Below, one piece after another: positions 8,128-16,422 of a DNA stretch of 64,000 nt (position 1 is the stretch's first letter; each line of letters begins with the position of its first letter). The position numbers and the translations under genes are program-made. The stretch lies in contig JAFKKV010000013.1 in the NCBI GenBank assembly GCA_017304475.1, positions 248,001 to 312,000 on the forward strand, read 5' to 3'. The notes under the pieces were generated by a model, which had not been told where the DNA came from, did no database searches, and saw nothing but the letters and a program-made list of their open reading frames with translations. Source of the DNA: Hyphomicrobiales bacterium. GTDB lineage: Bacteria > Pseudomonadota > Alphaproteobacteria > Rhizobiales > Phreatobacteraceae.

Positions 8128-8832
8128 ATGCTCAGCGTCACCAATCTGGAAGCTGGTTATGGCGATGTGCAGGTGCTGTTCGGCGTGTCGCTCAGCGTCG
8201 CCAATGGCGAGGTGGTGACCCTGCTCGGCCGCAACGGCATGGGCAAGACAACCACCATCCGGTCGATCTTCGGGCTCTTGAAGCCGCGTGGCGGCGCGAT
8301 CGAGGTCGACGGACTGGCGCTCGCCGGCCGGCCGCCCTATCGGGTCGCGCAGGCCGGCCTCGGCCTGGTGCCGGAGGGGCGGCAGATCTTCCCGAACCTC
8401 GATGTCGAGGAAAATCTGGTCGCCACCTCGGCCAATCGCGACGCCAAAACGGTGGCCCCCTGGACGCTCGAGCGCGTCTATGAGTTCTTCCCGCGCCTTA
8501 GGGAACGCCGCCGCAACATGGGCAACCAGCTCTCCGGCGGCGAGCAGCAGATGCTCGCCATCGGCCGGGCGCTGATGACCAATCCGAAGCTCCTGGTGCT
8601 CGACGAGGCGACCGAGGGCCTGGCGCCGGTCATCCGCGCCGAGATCTGGGCCTGCCTCAAGCGCCTGAAGCAGGACGGCCAATCGATCCTGGTCATCGAC
8701 AAGAATGTCGATGCTCTGGTCAAACTGGCCGACCGGCACCTGATCCTGGAAAAGGGCCGGATCGTCTGGGAGGGGTCGAGCGCCGCCTTCGTCGCCAGCC
8801 CCGACCTCAAGGACCGCTACCTGCACGTCTGA
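8128..8832 (+). CDS. branched-chain-type ABC transporter ATP-binding protein, LivF family
   Basis: The second ATPase, 234 residues, begins MLSVTNLEAGYGDVQVLFGVSL. Walker A is GRNGMGKTT, the signature LSGGEQQMLAIGRALM, Walker B LLVLDEATEGLAP, and the family motif GLVPEGRQIFPNLDVEENL is present. One departure from most homologues is VIDKNVDALVKLADR, where the usual switch histidine position reads Lys (typical LivF: VEQN or VEHD). LivF proteins often have Gln here, so activity is probably retained. It completes the importer with the LivH, M and G subunits. Confidence 0.9.
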   Translation: MLSVTNLEAGYGDVQVLFGVSLSVANGEVVTLLGRNGMGKTTTIRSIFGLLKPRGGAIEVDGLALAGRPPYRVAQAGLGLVPEGRQIFPNLDVEENLVATSANRDAKTVAPWTLERVYEFFPRLRERRRNMGNQLSGGEQQMLAIGRALMTNPKLLVLDEATEGLAPVIRAEIWACLKRLKQDGQSILVIDKNVDALVKLADRHLILEKGRIVWEGSSAAFVASPDLKDRYLHV

Positions 8833-8853
8833 ACGCCGCATTGAGGACCTGTG

Positions 8854-9936
8854 ATGACCACGCCGCTCGCCGCCAAGATCGCCCGCGACTACGGAACACC
8901 AGCCGTGGTCATCGACATGGACCGGGTGGAGCGCAATATCGCGCGCGTCCAGGCCGCCTGCGACGCCGCCGGGGTGAACAATCGCCCGCATATCAAAACC
9001 CATAAGAGCCCCGAGCTCGCCAGGCTCCAGGTCGCCGCCGGCGCCAAGGGCATTACTTGCCAGAAGATCGGCGAGGCCGAGATCATGGCGGCGGCCGGCA
9101 TCGACGACATCCTGATCAGCTACAACCTGATCGGCGAGGAGAAGATGGCCCGTCTCGGCGCGCTGCTCGGCAAGGCCGAGATGACGGTCGCCGCCGACAA
9201 TCCGGTGGTCATTGCCGGCCTGCCGCAGGCCGGCGCCCTGGCCGGCCGCGACCTCGGCGTTGTCATCGAATGCGACACGGGGCGCAAACGCGCCGGCGTC
9301 GAAACGCCGGGCGAAGCCATCGCGCTGGCAAAGCAAATCGCCGCCTCCCCCGGCATCGCCTTCAAGGGTTTCATGTTCTACCCGACCGAGGATGGCTGGG
9401 CGGAGGCGCAGCGCTTCTACGACGAGGCGCTGGCAGGCGTGCGTGCCCTCGGGTTGGAGCCGACCATCGTCTCGACCGGCGGCTCGCCGAACATGCCGAA
9501 TGTCGGCAAGCTGAAGGGCGCGACCGAACACCGGCCGGGGACCTATATCTACAACGACCGCATGCAGGTGGCCGCGGGGGTTGCGAGCTGGGACGATTGC
9601 GCGCTGCAGGTCTATTCGACGGTGGTGAGCCGGGCGGCGGCCGATCGCGGCATCCTGGATGCCGGATCCAAGACGCTCACGGCGGATCCGGGCGGCGGCC
9701 TCGAAGGCTTCGGCCTGATCCTGGAGCATCCGGAGGCCAAGATCGCCCGCTTCGCCGAGGAACATGGCATGCTGGACCTGACCCGCTGCAACGAGCGGCC
9801 GAAGGTCGGCGATGTCGTGCGCATCGTGCCGAACCATGTCTGCGTGGTGGTCAACATGGTCGACGAGGTGGTGATGGTGCGCGGCGACGAGATCGTCGGC
9901 ATCCTGCCGGTCGCCGCCCGTGGCAAGTTGAGATGA
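8854..9936 (+). CDS. D-serine dehydratase / D-threonine aldolase-like PLP enzyme (alanine racemase fold)
   Basis: This fold-type III PLP enzyme has 360 residues. The RPHIKTHK motif (~44-51) carries the PLP lysine. The C-terminal domain has PNHVCVVVN, whose His-x-Cys pair matches the metal site of eukaryotic-type D-serine dehydratases; D-threonine aldolases usually have His-x-Asp. That favours dehydratase-type chemistry (an amino acid to a 2-oxo acid through an enamine) on a D-3-hydroxy amino acid, but the substrate is not fixed. GTG at 8851 precedes ATG at 8854; GAGG seven bases upstream favours the ATG. The following RidA gene fits, since RidA hydrolyses enamine/imine intermediates. Confidence 0.8.
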   Translation: MTTPLAAKIARDYGTPAVVIDMDRVERNIARVQAACDAAGVNNRPHIKTHKSPELARLQVAAGAKGITCQKIGEAEIMAAAGIDDILISYNLIGEEKMARLGALLGKAEMTVAADNPVVIAGLPQAGALAGRDLGVVIECDTGRKRAGVETPGEAIALAKQIAASPGIAFKGFMFYPTEDGWAEAQRFYDEALAGVRALGLEPTIVSTGGSPNMPNVGKLKGATEHRPGTYIYNDRMQVAAGVASWDDCALQVYSTVVSRAAADRGILDAGSKTLTADPGGGLEGFGLILEHPEAKIARFAEEHGMLDLTRCNERPKVGDVVRIVPNHVCVVVNMVDEVVMVRGDEIVGILPVAARGKLR

Positions 9937-9982
9937 ACGGCGCGTCGCGCCACAGTTCGCATTCGACATTCAGGAGCCGCCA

Positions 9983-10444
9983 ATGACGCCCGAAGACAAA
10001 CTCGCCAAGATGGGTCTCGAACTGCCGCCGGTGCCGTCGCCAGCGGGCAATTACGTGCCGTGGAAGCGGGTCGGCGACATCGCCTATCTGGCCGGCCAGG
10101 GGCCGCGCAAGGCCGACGGCGCCTTCGCCACCGGCAAGGTCGGGGCCGACGTCACCGTCGAAACCGCCTATGAGCACGCCAAGCTGGTCGGCCTGCAGAT
10201 CCTGGCCTCGGCCAAGGCGGCGGCCGGCGGCGACCTGAGCAAGGTGGAGTTCGTCAAGGTGCTCGGCATGGTCCATGCCGTCTCCGATTTCGGCGACCAT
10301 CCGCGCGTCATAAACGGCTTTTCCGACCTGATCGTCGCGGTTCTCGGCGATCGCGGCCGGCATGCCCGCTCGGCGGTCGGCATGGGATCGCTGCCGATGG
10401 GCATCACGGTGGAGGTCGAGGCGATCATCAAGATCCACGACTGA
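9983..10444 (+). CDS. RidA family protein (enamine/imine deaminase-like)
   Basis: This 153-residue protein of the YjgF/YER057c/UK114 group has ETAYEHAKLVGLQILASAKAAAGGDLSKVEFVKVLGMVHAVSDFGDHPRVINGFSDLI and ends with VEVEAIIKIHD. Its N-terminus is longer than canonical RidA, and the catalytic Arg of true RidA is not clearly recognisable, so it belongs to a less characterised subgroup. AGGAG lies just upstream of the start. It sits between a PLP dehydratase-like enzyme, which could generate 2-aminoacrylate-like enamines, and the tryptophan dioxygenase gene. A scavenging role for reactive enamines is a reasonable inference. Confidence 0.85.
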   Translation: MTPEDKLAKMGLELPPVPSPAGNYVPWKRVGDIAYLAGQGPRKADGAFATGKVGADVTVETAYEHAKLVGLQILASAKAAAGGDLSKVEFVKVLGMVHAVSDFGDHPRVINGFSDLIVAVLGDRGRHARSAVGMGSLPMGITVEVEAIIKIHD

Positions 10445-10471
10445 TCGCATTCGACCGGGGTTTGAAACGGG

Positions 10472-10498
10472 GCCGGCCGGGTTCACCGGACGGCCGGC
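10472..10498. terminator. intercistronic stem-loop between ridA-like and kynA genes
   Basis: GCCGGCCG and CGGCCGGC form a perfect 8-bp stem around an 11-base loop in the 72-base gap before tryptophan dioxygenase. There is no T-run, so it may modulate or stabilise mRNA rather than terminate fully. A GGAGG ribosome site for the next gene follows. Confidence 0.4.
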
Positions 10499-10516
10499 AT
10501 TGCGGAGGATCCGGCC

Positions 10517-11587
10517 ATGGCGCGCGCGCCGGTCTATTACGCCGACTATCTGAAACTCGACCGGCTCTTGTCCTCGCAACAACCGGAGAGCCTGAAAGAG
10601 GGCGTCGACGCCCATGACGAGATGCTGTTCATCATCGTCCACCAGGCCTACGAATTGTGGTTCAAGCAGATCCTGCATGAGCTCGACCGGGTCGAGCGGG
10701 ATTTCGGCACCGTGCCGGTCTCGGACGACGCCATGGCGCGCATCGTCCACGACCTCGAGCGCATCCACGAGATCCTCAAGCTGACGGTGGCCCAGCTCGA
10801 CGTGCTGGAGACCATGACGCCGTTCGACTTCCTGGATTTCCGCGACCTCCTGATGCCGGCCTCGGGTTTCCAGTCGCTGCAGTTCCGCGCCATCGAGACC
10901 CGGCTGGGGCTCGCCACCGAGACGCGCGTGCCGCTCGACGACAAGGCGATCGAGGAGCGGCTGTCGCCCGGCGACCGGACCGCATTGGCGGAAACGCGCC
11001 ACCGGCCGACCGTGTTCGCCATGCTCGACCAATGGCTCGCCCGCACGCCCTTCCTCGACTGGGGCGGCGCAAGCTTCCGCGACGCCTATCGCCAGGCGGT
11101 GGAAAAACACCTGGCGCGCGATGCCGACTTCATCCGCGCCGACACGGCCATGCCGGAGGAGAAGCGCGAGCGCGAGCTGAAGGCGATCGACAAGGCGATC
11201 GCCTCTTTCGCCGCGATCTTCACCCCCGAAGGCGACAGCGGCGGCTGGCGGCTGTCGGGCCCGGCCGTCCAGGCCGCCCTGTTCATCACGCTCTATCGCG
11301 ACAAGCCGGCGGTGCAGCCGGCATTCCGGCTGCTCGCCACCCTCATGGACATCGACGAGACCATGACGCTCTGGCGCTATCGCCACGCGCTGATGGTCGA
11401 GCGGATGATCGGGGTGAAGATCGGCACCGGCGGCTCGTCGGGCCACGCCTATCTGCGCACCACCGCGGAACGGCACCGGGTCTTCGCCGACCTGTTCCGG
11501 CTCTCGACCTTCCTGATCCCGCGCGCCGCGGTGCCGGAGCTTCCGGCCAGCGTCCAGGCGCGCCTCGGCCTCGTCTATTCGACATGA
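10517..11587 (+). CDS. kynA: tryptophan 2,3-dioxygenase
   Basis: This 356-residue haem enzyme opens the indole ring of L-tryptophan to give N-formylkynurenine. HQAYELWFKQILHELDRV (His42) is the distal-pocket motif. The haem-ligating His is at ~290 in YRHALMVERMIGVKIGTGGSSGHAYLR, which also has the GTGGSSG loop that closes over the substrate. Characterised bacterial enzymes have roughly 280-300 residues; this one is longer, nearer the animal type, with extra sequence around residues 140-240. The stop overlaps the start of the kynureninase-like gene by four bases (ATGA), tying the two reactions together. Confidence 0.93.
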   Translation: MARAPVYYADYLKLDRLLSSQQPESLKEGVDAHDEMLFIIVHQAYELWFKQILHELDRVERDFGTVPVSDDAMARIVHDLERIHEILKLTVAQLDVLETMTPFDFLDFRDLLMPASGFQSLQFRAIETRLGLATETRVPLDDKAIEERLSPGDRTALAETRHRPTVFAMLDQWLARTPFLDWGGASFRDAYRQAVEKHLARDADFIRADTAMPEEKRERELKAIDKAIASFAAIFTPEGDSGGWRLSGPAVQAALFITLYRDKPAVQPAFRLLATLMDIDETMTLWRYRHALMVERMIGVKIGTGGSSGHAYLRTTAERHRVFADLFRLSTFLIPRAAVPELPASVQARLGLVYST

Positions 11588-12765
11588 GCGCGCTCGACCT
11601 GACGGCCCATTTCGCCCGCTTCCGTGCGGCGGCGCCGGAACGGATCAATCTCGCCGCCCACAGCCATCACGACTGGCCCGACGTCACGCTCGCCGCCCAG
11701 GAGGCCTGCTGGCGGGATGCCGCGACGCTCGCCGGCGACAAATGGGGCAAGGTGTTCGGCGAACTGATCCCGGCGGTCCAGGCGGCGCTCGCCCGCACCT
11801 TGCACCTGCCGGATCCAGGCACCATCGCGGTCGCCCCGAACACGCACGATTTCCTGCGCCGCATCCTGTCCTGCTTTCCCGCCGGCCGCCCCGTCTCGAT
11901 CCTGACCAGCGACGCGGAATTCCATACCGCGCGGCGACAGATGGCGCGGCTCGAGGAGGACGGGCTGGTCGTCGTCGAGCGGGTTCCGGCCGAACCGCTC
12001 GACAGCTTTGCCGAACGTTTCGGCAATCGCCTCGCCGATGGCCCGCATGACCTCGTCTTCGTCAGCCAGGTGTTCTTCACCTCGGGCGGGACGTCGGGCG
12101 ACATCGCCCGCCTGGCGGCGGCGGTCCGCTCGGCCGAGACGCTCGTCGTGATCGACGGCTATCACGGCTTCATGGCCCGCCCGACCGATCTCTCCGATGT
12201 CGCAGGCCGCGTCTTCTATCTCGCCGGCGGCTATAAATATGCCATGGCGGGTGAAGGCTGCTGCTTCCTGCATTGCCCGCCGGGCTACGGAGCCCGGCCG
12301 CGCGATACCGGCTGGTTCGCCGATTTCGGGGCTCTCGCAGCACCTCCCGGCAAATCGGTCGGCTACCCCGAAGACGGTGGCCGGTTCCTCGGCGCGACCT
12401 TCGACCCGAGCGGCCTCTACCGGCTGAACGCGGTGTTCGACTGGCTGGCGGCGACCGGCCTGACGGTCGCCATGGTGCACGAGCACGCGCGCTCGCTGAT
12501 GGCCCGTTTCCTCGACGCGGTGGAAGCCATGGATATAGCCGGCCTCACCCGGGCCGACCTCATCACGCCCTTCGGCCCGCAGGCCGAGCACGGCAATTTC
12601 CTGACCTTCCGCACCGAGCGGGCTGGGGAGATCGAGGCGCGGCTCGCCGCCCTGCAGCTGCATAGCGACCATCGCGGCGACCGCCTGCGCTTCGGCTTCG
12701 GCATCTGCACCAGCGCCGATGATGTCGACCGGGCGATCGAACGGATCGGCCGGGCCTTCGGCTGA
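11584..12765 (+). CDS. class V aminotransferase-fold enzyme, predicted kynureninase
   Basis: This 393-residue PLP enzyme of fold type I has VIDGYHGFMARP, supplying the Asp that contacts the cofactor ring, and GGYKYAMAGEG with the PLP lysine at ~218. The N-terminus INLAAHSHHDWPDVT differs from the DGNSLG motif of classical KynU, so this is a divergent branch. Kynureninase function (kynurenine to anthranilate plus alanine) is inferred from the fold, the ATGA overlap with tryptophan dioxygenase and the anthranilate-CoA genes downstream. The frame is open far upstream, but that part lies inside kynA, so the ATG at 11584 is used. No formamidase gene is seen between the two steps. Confidence 0.75.
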   Translation: MSALDLTAHFARFRAAAPERINLAAHSHHDWPDVTLAAQEACWRDAATLAGDKWGKVFGELIPAVQAALARTLHLPDPGTIAVAPNTHDFLRRILSCFPAGRPVSILTSDAEFHTARRQMARLEEDGLVVVERVPAEPLDSFAERFGNRLADGPHDLVFVSQVFFTSGGTSGDIARLAAAVRSAETLVVIDGYHGFMARPTDLSDVAGRVFYLAGGYKYAMAGEGCCFLHCPPGYGARPRDTGWFADFGALAAPPGKSVGYPEDGGRFLGATFDPSGLYRLNAVFDWLAATGLTVAMVHEHARSLMARFLDAVEAMDIAGLTRADLITPFGPQAEHGNFLTFRTERAGEIEARLAALQLHSDHRGDRLRFGFGICTSADDVDRAIERIGRAFG

Positions 12766-12880
12766 GACGAGACTCTTTGAGTTCCGGGCGGCTCTCTTGC
12801 GTGGTTCACACCGAGCGCAGTGTGGGCTGCGGAATTCGCCGGATCCCGTCGAGCGGCAGACCGCCTGCAGGAAAATCCGC

Positions 12881-13063
12881 TACGTCATCCCCGGCCGAGG
12901 CGAAGCCGAGGGGAAGGGGATCCAGGGGTTGCAGTGCACAGACCGCTGCGCCACATGATCACCAGCGACGGGCCCATCTGCGCGCCGCCTATACACCCGA
13001 AAGCGTGGCCTGTCGGCTCCTGGATCCCCTTCCCCTCGCTTCGCTCGGCCGGGGATGACGTAG
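12881..13063. repeat. dispersed inverted-repeat element, copy B
   Basis: The left arm TACGTCATCCCCGGCCGAG to GGATCCAGGGG and the right arm CTCCTGGATCCCCTTCC to CCGGGGATGACGTA are near-perfect reverse complements. They enclose about 85 bases of unrelated sequence. It shares both termini with copy A at 4701-4827. It occupies most of the 354-base non-coding gap between the kynureninase-like gene and the convergent RidA gene, where it could also act as a bidirectional terminator. Confidence 0.7.
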
Positions 13064-13119
13064 TGCTTGTGTTGGCGCGGCCGGTGAAACTTGCCTATAC
13101 CACTGGCTCCGGAGCGCCC

Positions 13120-13566
13120 CTATTCCGCCACCACCGCGGTCGCCTCGATCTCGATCTTGGCGGCCTTTTCGACCAGCCGGACGACCTGGACCACCGCCAT
13201 GGCCGGATAATGCTGGCCGAAGATTTCGCGATAGGCCTGGCCGAGCGGCCTGAGATGGGCGAGGTATTCCTCGACATCGGTGACGTACCAGGTCAGCCGC
13301 ACGACATGGTGCGGGCTGGCGCCGCCCTCGGCCAGGATCGCCCGGATGTTCTCGAAGCACTGGCGTGCCTGGCCGGCGAAATCCGGCTTGAAATTGCCCA
13401 TGACGTCCCAGCCGACCACGCCGCCTGTGACGATGACGCGGCCCTTGGCGCTCATGCCGTTGGCATAGCCGCGCGGCTCCGGCCAGCCCTTGGGATTGAG
13501 GGTCACGGGGCGCTCGTCCTCGTCGGCGAGCGGGAACGGGATCACGGGGGTCTTCGACTTCGTCAT
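13120..13566 (-). CDS. RidA family protein in the 2-aminobenzoyl-CoA operon
   Basis: The 148-residue protein contains GWDVMGNFKPDFAGQARQCFENIRAILAEGGASPHHVVRLTWYVTDVEEYLAHLRPLGQAYREIFG, then VVQVVRLVEKAAKIEIEATAVVAE. This is the RidA fold, although the canonical catalytic Arg of RidA is replaced in the usual G-x-C-x-R-x-x-V-E region by VVRLVEKAAKIEIE. It is the last gene of a five-gene transcript and begins four bases after the ligase stop. The reductase product of this pathway is itself a vinylogous enamine, so a deaminase of this kind could release its amino group (inferred). A longer upstream frame lies inside the ligase gene and is rejected. Confidence 0.85.
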   Translation of the reverse strand: MTKSKTPVIPFPLADEDERPVTLNPKGWPEPRGYANGMSAKGRVIVTGGVVGWDVMGNFKPDFAGQARQCFENIRAILAEGGASPHHVVRLTWYVTDVEEYLAHLRPLGQAYREIFGQHYPAMAVVQVVRLVEKAAKIEIEATAVVAE

Positions 13567-13570
13567 GTCT

Positions 13571-15211
13571 CTACTCCGCCGCCGTGCGGCTCGAGGCGGC
13601 ATCGCGCGCGGCGATCTCTCGCAGCGCAAAGCGCTGCAGCTTGCCGGTTTCGGTACGTGGCAATTGGTCCACGAAAGCGATGAGGCGTGGGTATTTGTAA
13701 GGCGCGATCTCGGCCTTGACGAAAGCCTGCAGCTCTTCGGCCAGGGCCGGCGTGGCGGCGACATCCGGCTTCAGCACCACATAGGCCTTGACGATGGTGC
13801 CGCGCTCCTCGTCCGGCTGGCCGACGACGCCGCATTCGGCGACGGCCGGATGGCTCAGCAGGCAGGATTCCACCTCCGGTCCGGCAATGTTGTAGCCGGC
13901 CGAGACGATCATGTCGTCGCTGCGCGCCTGGTACCAGAAATAGCCGTCGGCATCGACGATATAGGTGTCGCCGGTGACGTTCCATCCGTCGATGACATAG
14001 CGGGCCTGGCGTTCGTCGGAGAGATAGCGGCAGCCGGTCGGGCCGCGCACCGCGAGGCGGCCGGGCTGGCCGGGCGCGAGATCCTCGCCGTCCTTGCCGA
14101 TCACCTTGGCCTCGTAGCCCGGCACCGGCAGGCCGGTCGCGCCCGGGCGTATCTTGCCCTCGGGCGCGGAAATGAAGATGTGCAGCATTTCGGTCGCGCC
14201 GATGCCATCCATCATCTCCAGGCCGGTCGCCTGTTTCCAGGCTTCGAAAGTGGCCTTCGGCAGGGCTTCGCCGGCCGAGACGCATTTCCTGAGGGAGTGC
14301 CAGTCATGGTTCCCAAGCGCCGGGATCATCGCCCGATAGGCTGTCGGCGCGGTGAAACAGATGGTCGGCTTGAAGGCCGCGATCGCCGGCAGGAGTTCGC
14401 CGGGCGGCGCCTTTTCCAGGAGCACGGTGGAAGCGCCGACCCGGAACGGAAACAGCACGAGCCCGCCGAGCCCGAAGGTGAAGGCGAGCGGCGGCGAGCC
14501 GATGAAACGGTCGTCGGCGTTCGGCTTCAGGACGTTCCGCCCATAGGCATCACAGATCGCCAGGAGATCGCGATGGCCATGCATGGTGCATTTCGGCGTG
14601 CCCGTGGTGCCCGAGGTGAAACCGAACAGGCAGATATCGGTCGCCGCCGTGTCGACGGCGGTGAAGTCCGGCGCAGCACCCGCCGCAAGCCCGGAAAGCT
14701 CGGCAAAGGCGACGATGCGCTTGAGCGGCGTCGTCTGCGCCGCGGCCTTGGCCAGTTCGTCGGTCAGCCGGTCGTCGCACAAAGCCAGGCCGATCTCGGC
14801 CTTGGCGATGATGACGCCGAGCTCCTTGGCGCGCAGCAGCGGCATGGTGGCGACCACGATGCCGCCGGCCTTGATGACCGCCAGATAGGCGGCGACCATC
14901 ATCGGATTGTTCGGCGCGCGCAGCAGCACGCGATTTCCGGGCACAAGGCCCAGGCCCTGCACCAGGACATTGGCGATGCGGTTCACCTGCGCCTGCAGGT
15001 CGGCATAGGTCCAGGTCAGGCCGCCCGGCGCCAGAATGGCGATGCGCCCGCCCGCACCCGCCGTCACATGATCGTCGACGAAATCCGTGACGCAGTTGAT
15101 GCGCCCGGGATATTGCAGCTCCGGCCGGTCGAACAGGAAGACCGGCTGGAGCTCGGCCGGCGGCAGGCCGCGGGCGGCGAAGTCGTCGACATGCGCTGAC
15201 AGTGCGGACAT
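13571..15211 (-). CDS. 2-aminobenzoate-CoA ligase (AMP-forming aryl-CoA synthetase)
   Basis: This 546-residue adenylate-forming enzyme has the P-loop FGFTSGTTGTPKCTMHGH, the A4/A5 motifs (MMDGIGATEMLHIFIS), YVIDGWNVTGDTYIVDADGYFWYQARSDDMIVSAGYNI for the hinge, and PRTETGKLQRFALRE with the catalytic lysine. The sequence fits benzoate/2-aminobenzoate-CoA ligases of the class that activates anthranilate aerobically. It would consume the anthranilate made by the kynureninase-like enzyme, ATP and CoA in the cytoplasm. The ATG shares one base with the acyl-CoA dehydrogenase stop (TGATG). Benzoate or salicylate as substrate cannot be excluded from sequence alone, but the fused monooxygenase-reductase nearby argues for 2-aminobenzoate. 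Confidence 0.85.
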   Translation of the reverse strand: MSALSAHVDDFAARGLPPAELQPVFLFDRPELQYPGRINCVTDFVDDHVTAGAGGRIAILAPGGLTWTYADLQAQVNRIANVLVQGLGLVPGNRVLLRAPNNPMMVAAYLAVIKAGGIVVATMPLLRAKELGVIIAKAEIGLALCDDRLTDELAKAAAQTTPLKRIVAFAELSGLAAGAAPDFTAVDTAATDICLFGFTSGTTGTPKCTMHGHRDLLAICDAYGRNVLKPNADDRFIGSPPLAFTFGLGGLVLFPFRVGASTVLLEKAPPGELLPAIAAFKPTICFTAPTAYRAMIPALGNHDWHSLRKCVSAGEALPKATFEAWKQATGLEMMDGIGATEMLHIFISAPEGKIRPGATGLPVPGYEAKVIGKDGEDLAPGQPGRLAVRGPTGCRYLSDERQARYVIDGWNVTGDTYIVDADGYFWYQARSDDMIVSAGYNIAGPEVESCLLSHPAVAECGVVGQPDEERGTIVKAYVVLKPDVAATPALAEELQAFVKAEIAPYKYPRLIAFVDQLPRTETGKLQRFALREIAARDAASSRTAAE

Positions 15212-16419
15212 CAGCGATCTCCCTGAACAGCAGCTTTGGCCAGATGCGTACGGGCCTCGCGCTCGGCCAGATGGGCCCGCGCGATGACGATCTTCTGGAC
15301 CTCGGTGGCGCCCTCGTAGATGCGCAGCGCCCGGATATCCCGGTAGAGTTCCTCGACCTTCTCGCCCTTCTTGACACCGAGGCCGCCGAACACCTGGATC
15401 GCCCGATCGATCACCTTCTGGGCGTTTTCGGTGGCGACCATCTTGGCGATCGCCGCCTCCTTGGTGATCCGCGCCTTGCCTTGGTCCTTGGCCCAGGCGG
15501 CGCGGAAGATCAGCAGGGCGGAGGCTTCGAGCTCGGCGATGGAATCGGCGAGCGCTGCCTGGGTCAGCTGAAGGTCGGCCAGAGGCGCGCCGAAAATCTG
15601 CCGTTTCGCCGCCCGCTCGGTCGCTTCATGCAGCGCCCGGTTGCCCATGCCGAGCGCAGCCGCGGCAACGGTCGACCGGAACACGTCGAGTGTCGCCATG
15701 GCGATGCGGAAGCCGTCGCCGGGCTTGCCGAGCAGCGCCTCGGCCGGCACCAGGCAATGGTCGAACTCGAGCGTTGCCAGCGGATGCGGCGCGATCACCT
15801 CGATCCGTTCGGCGATGATCAGGCCGGGCGTGTCCGCGGGGACGATGAAGGCGGACAGGCCGCGCGCGCCCGGCGCCTCGCCGGTACGGGCAAAGACCAC
15901 GTAACGATCTGCGATGCCGCCATTGGAGATCCAGGTCTTCAGTCCGTCGAGGCGATAGCCCCCGGGCACCTTCGTCGCGGTGGTCGAAAGCGCAGCGACG
16001 TCGGAGCCGGCATCCGGCTCGGACAAGGCGAAAGCGGCGATTGCCCGGCCGTCACGCACCGAGGGACAGCAGGTGGCCTTCTGCTCCGGCGTGCCGAACA
16101 GCGAGATCGGCCCGGTGCCCAGCCCCTGCATGGCGAAGGCGAAATCGGCGAGCCCGTCCACATAACCGAGCGTCGCCCGGGTGATGCAGAGCGTGCGGAC
16201 ATCGAGCGCTTCACGCAGGCCGCCCTGGTCGCCAGGCACGCAACCTCTCAGGAAGCCGGCCTCGCCCATGGCGGTCACCAGCCGCCGGCAGGAGCCGTCG
16301 ACGTCATGGTGATCGACCAGCGGCGGGATGGTATGCACCGCCCATTCGCCCAAGCGCGCTGCATAGGCGCGGTGGTCGTCATCGAAAAAAGGCAGGGCGA
16401 GAAGGTCGGGGGCCAGCAT
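15211..16419 (-). CDS. acyl-CoA dehydrogenase family protein
   Basis: The 402-residue flavoprotein has the family blocks [21 protein letters not shown] and [23 protein letters not shown]. The C-terminal block is [39 protein letters not shown], whose Glu in YEGATE is the catalytic base. It is expected to introduce a double bond into an alicyclic or opened acyl-CoA after ring reduction of 2-aminobenzoyl-CoA. Three bases separate it from the enoyl-CoA hydratase gene, and it overlaps the ligase start by one base, so it belongs to a single operon. Confidence 0.9.
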   Translation of the reverse strand: MLAPDLLALPFFDDDHRAYAARLGEWAVHTIPPLVDHHDVDGSCRRLVTAMGEAGFLRGCVPGDQGGLREALDVRTLCITRATLGYVDGLADFAFAMQGLGTGPISLFGTPEQKATCCPSVRDGRAIAAFALSEPDAGSDVAALSTTATKVPGGYRLDGLKTWISNGGIADRYVVFARTGEAPGARGLSAFIVPADTPGLIIAERIEVIAPHPLATLEFDHCLVPAEALLGKPGDGFRIAMATLDVFRSTVAAAALGMGNRALHEATERAAKRQIFGAPLADLQLTQAALADSIAELEASALLIFRAAWAKDQGKARITKEAAIAKMVATENAQKVIDRAIQVFGGLGVKKGEKVEELYRDIRALRIYEGATEVQKIVIARAHLAEREARTHLAKAAVQGDR

Positions 16420-16422
16420 GGC

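Noticed and set aside
7591..9969. Long minus-strand frame across regulator, ATPase and PLP-enzyme genes
   Set aside because: It is a shadow of three well-supported plus-strand genes and has no family features.
11032..11583. Upstream extension of the kynureninase-like frame
   Set aside because: It lies inside kynA in another frame; the ATG at 11584 overlaps the kynA stop in a typical ATGA arrangement.
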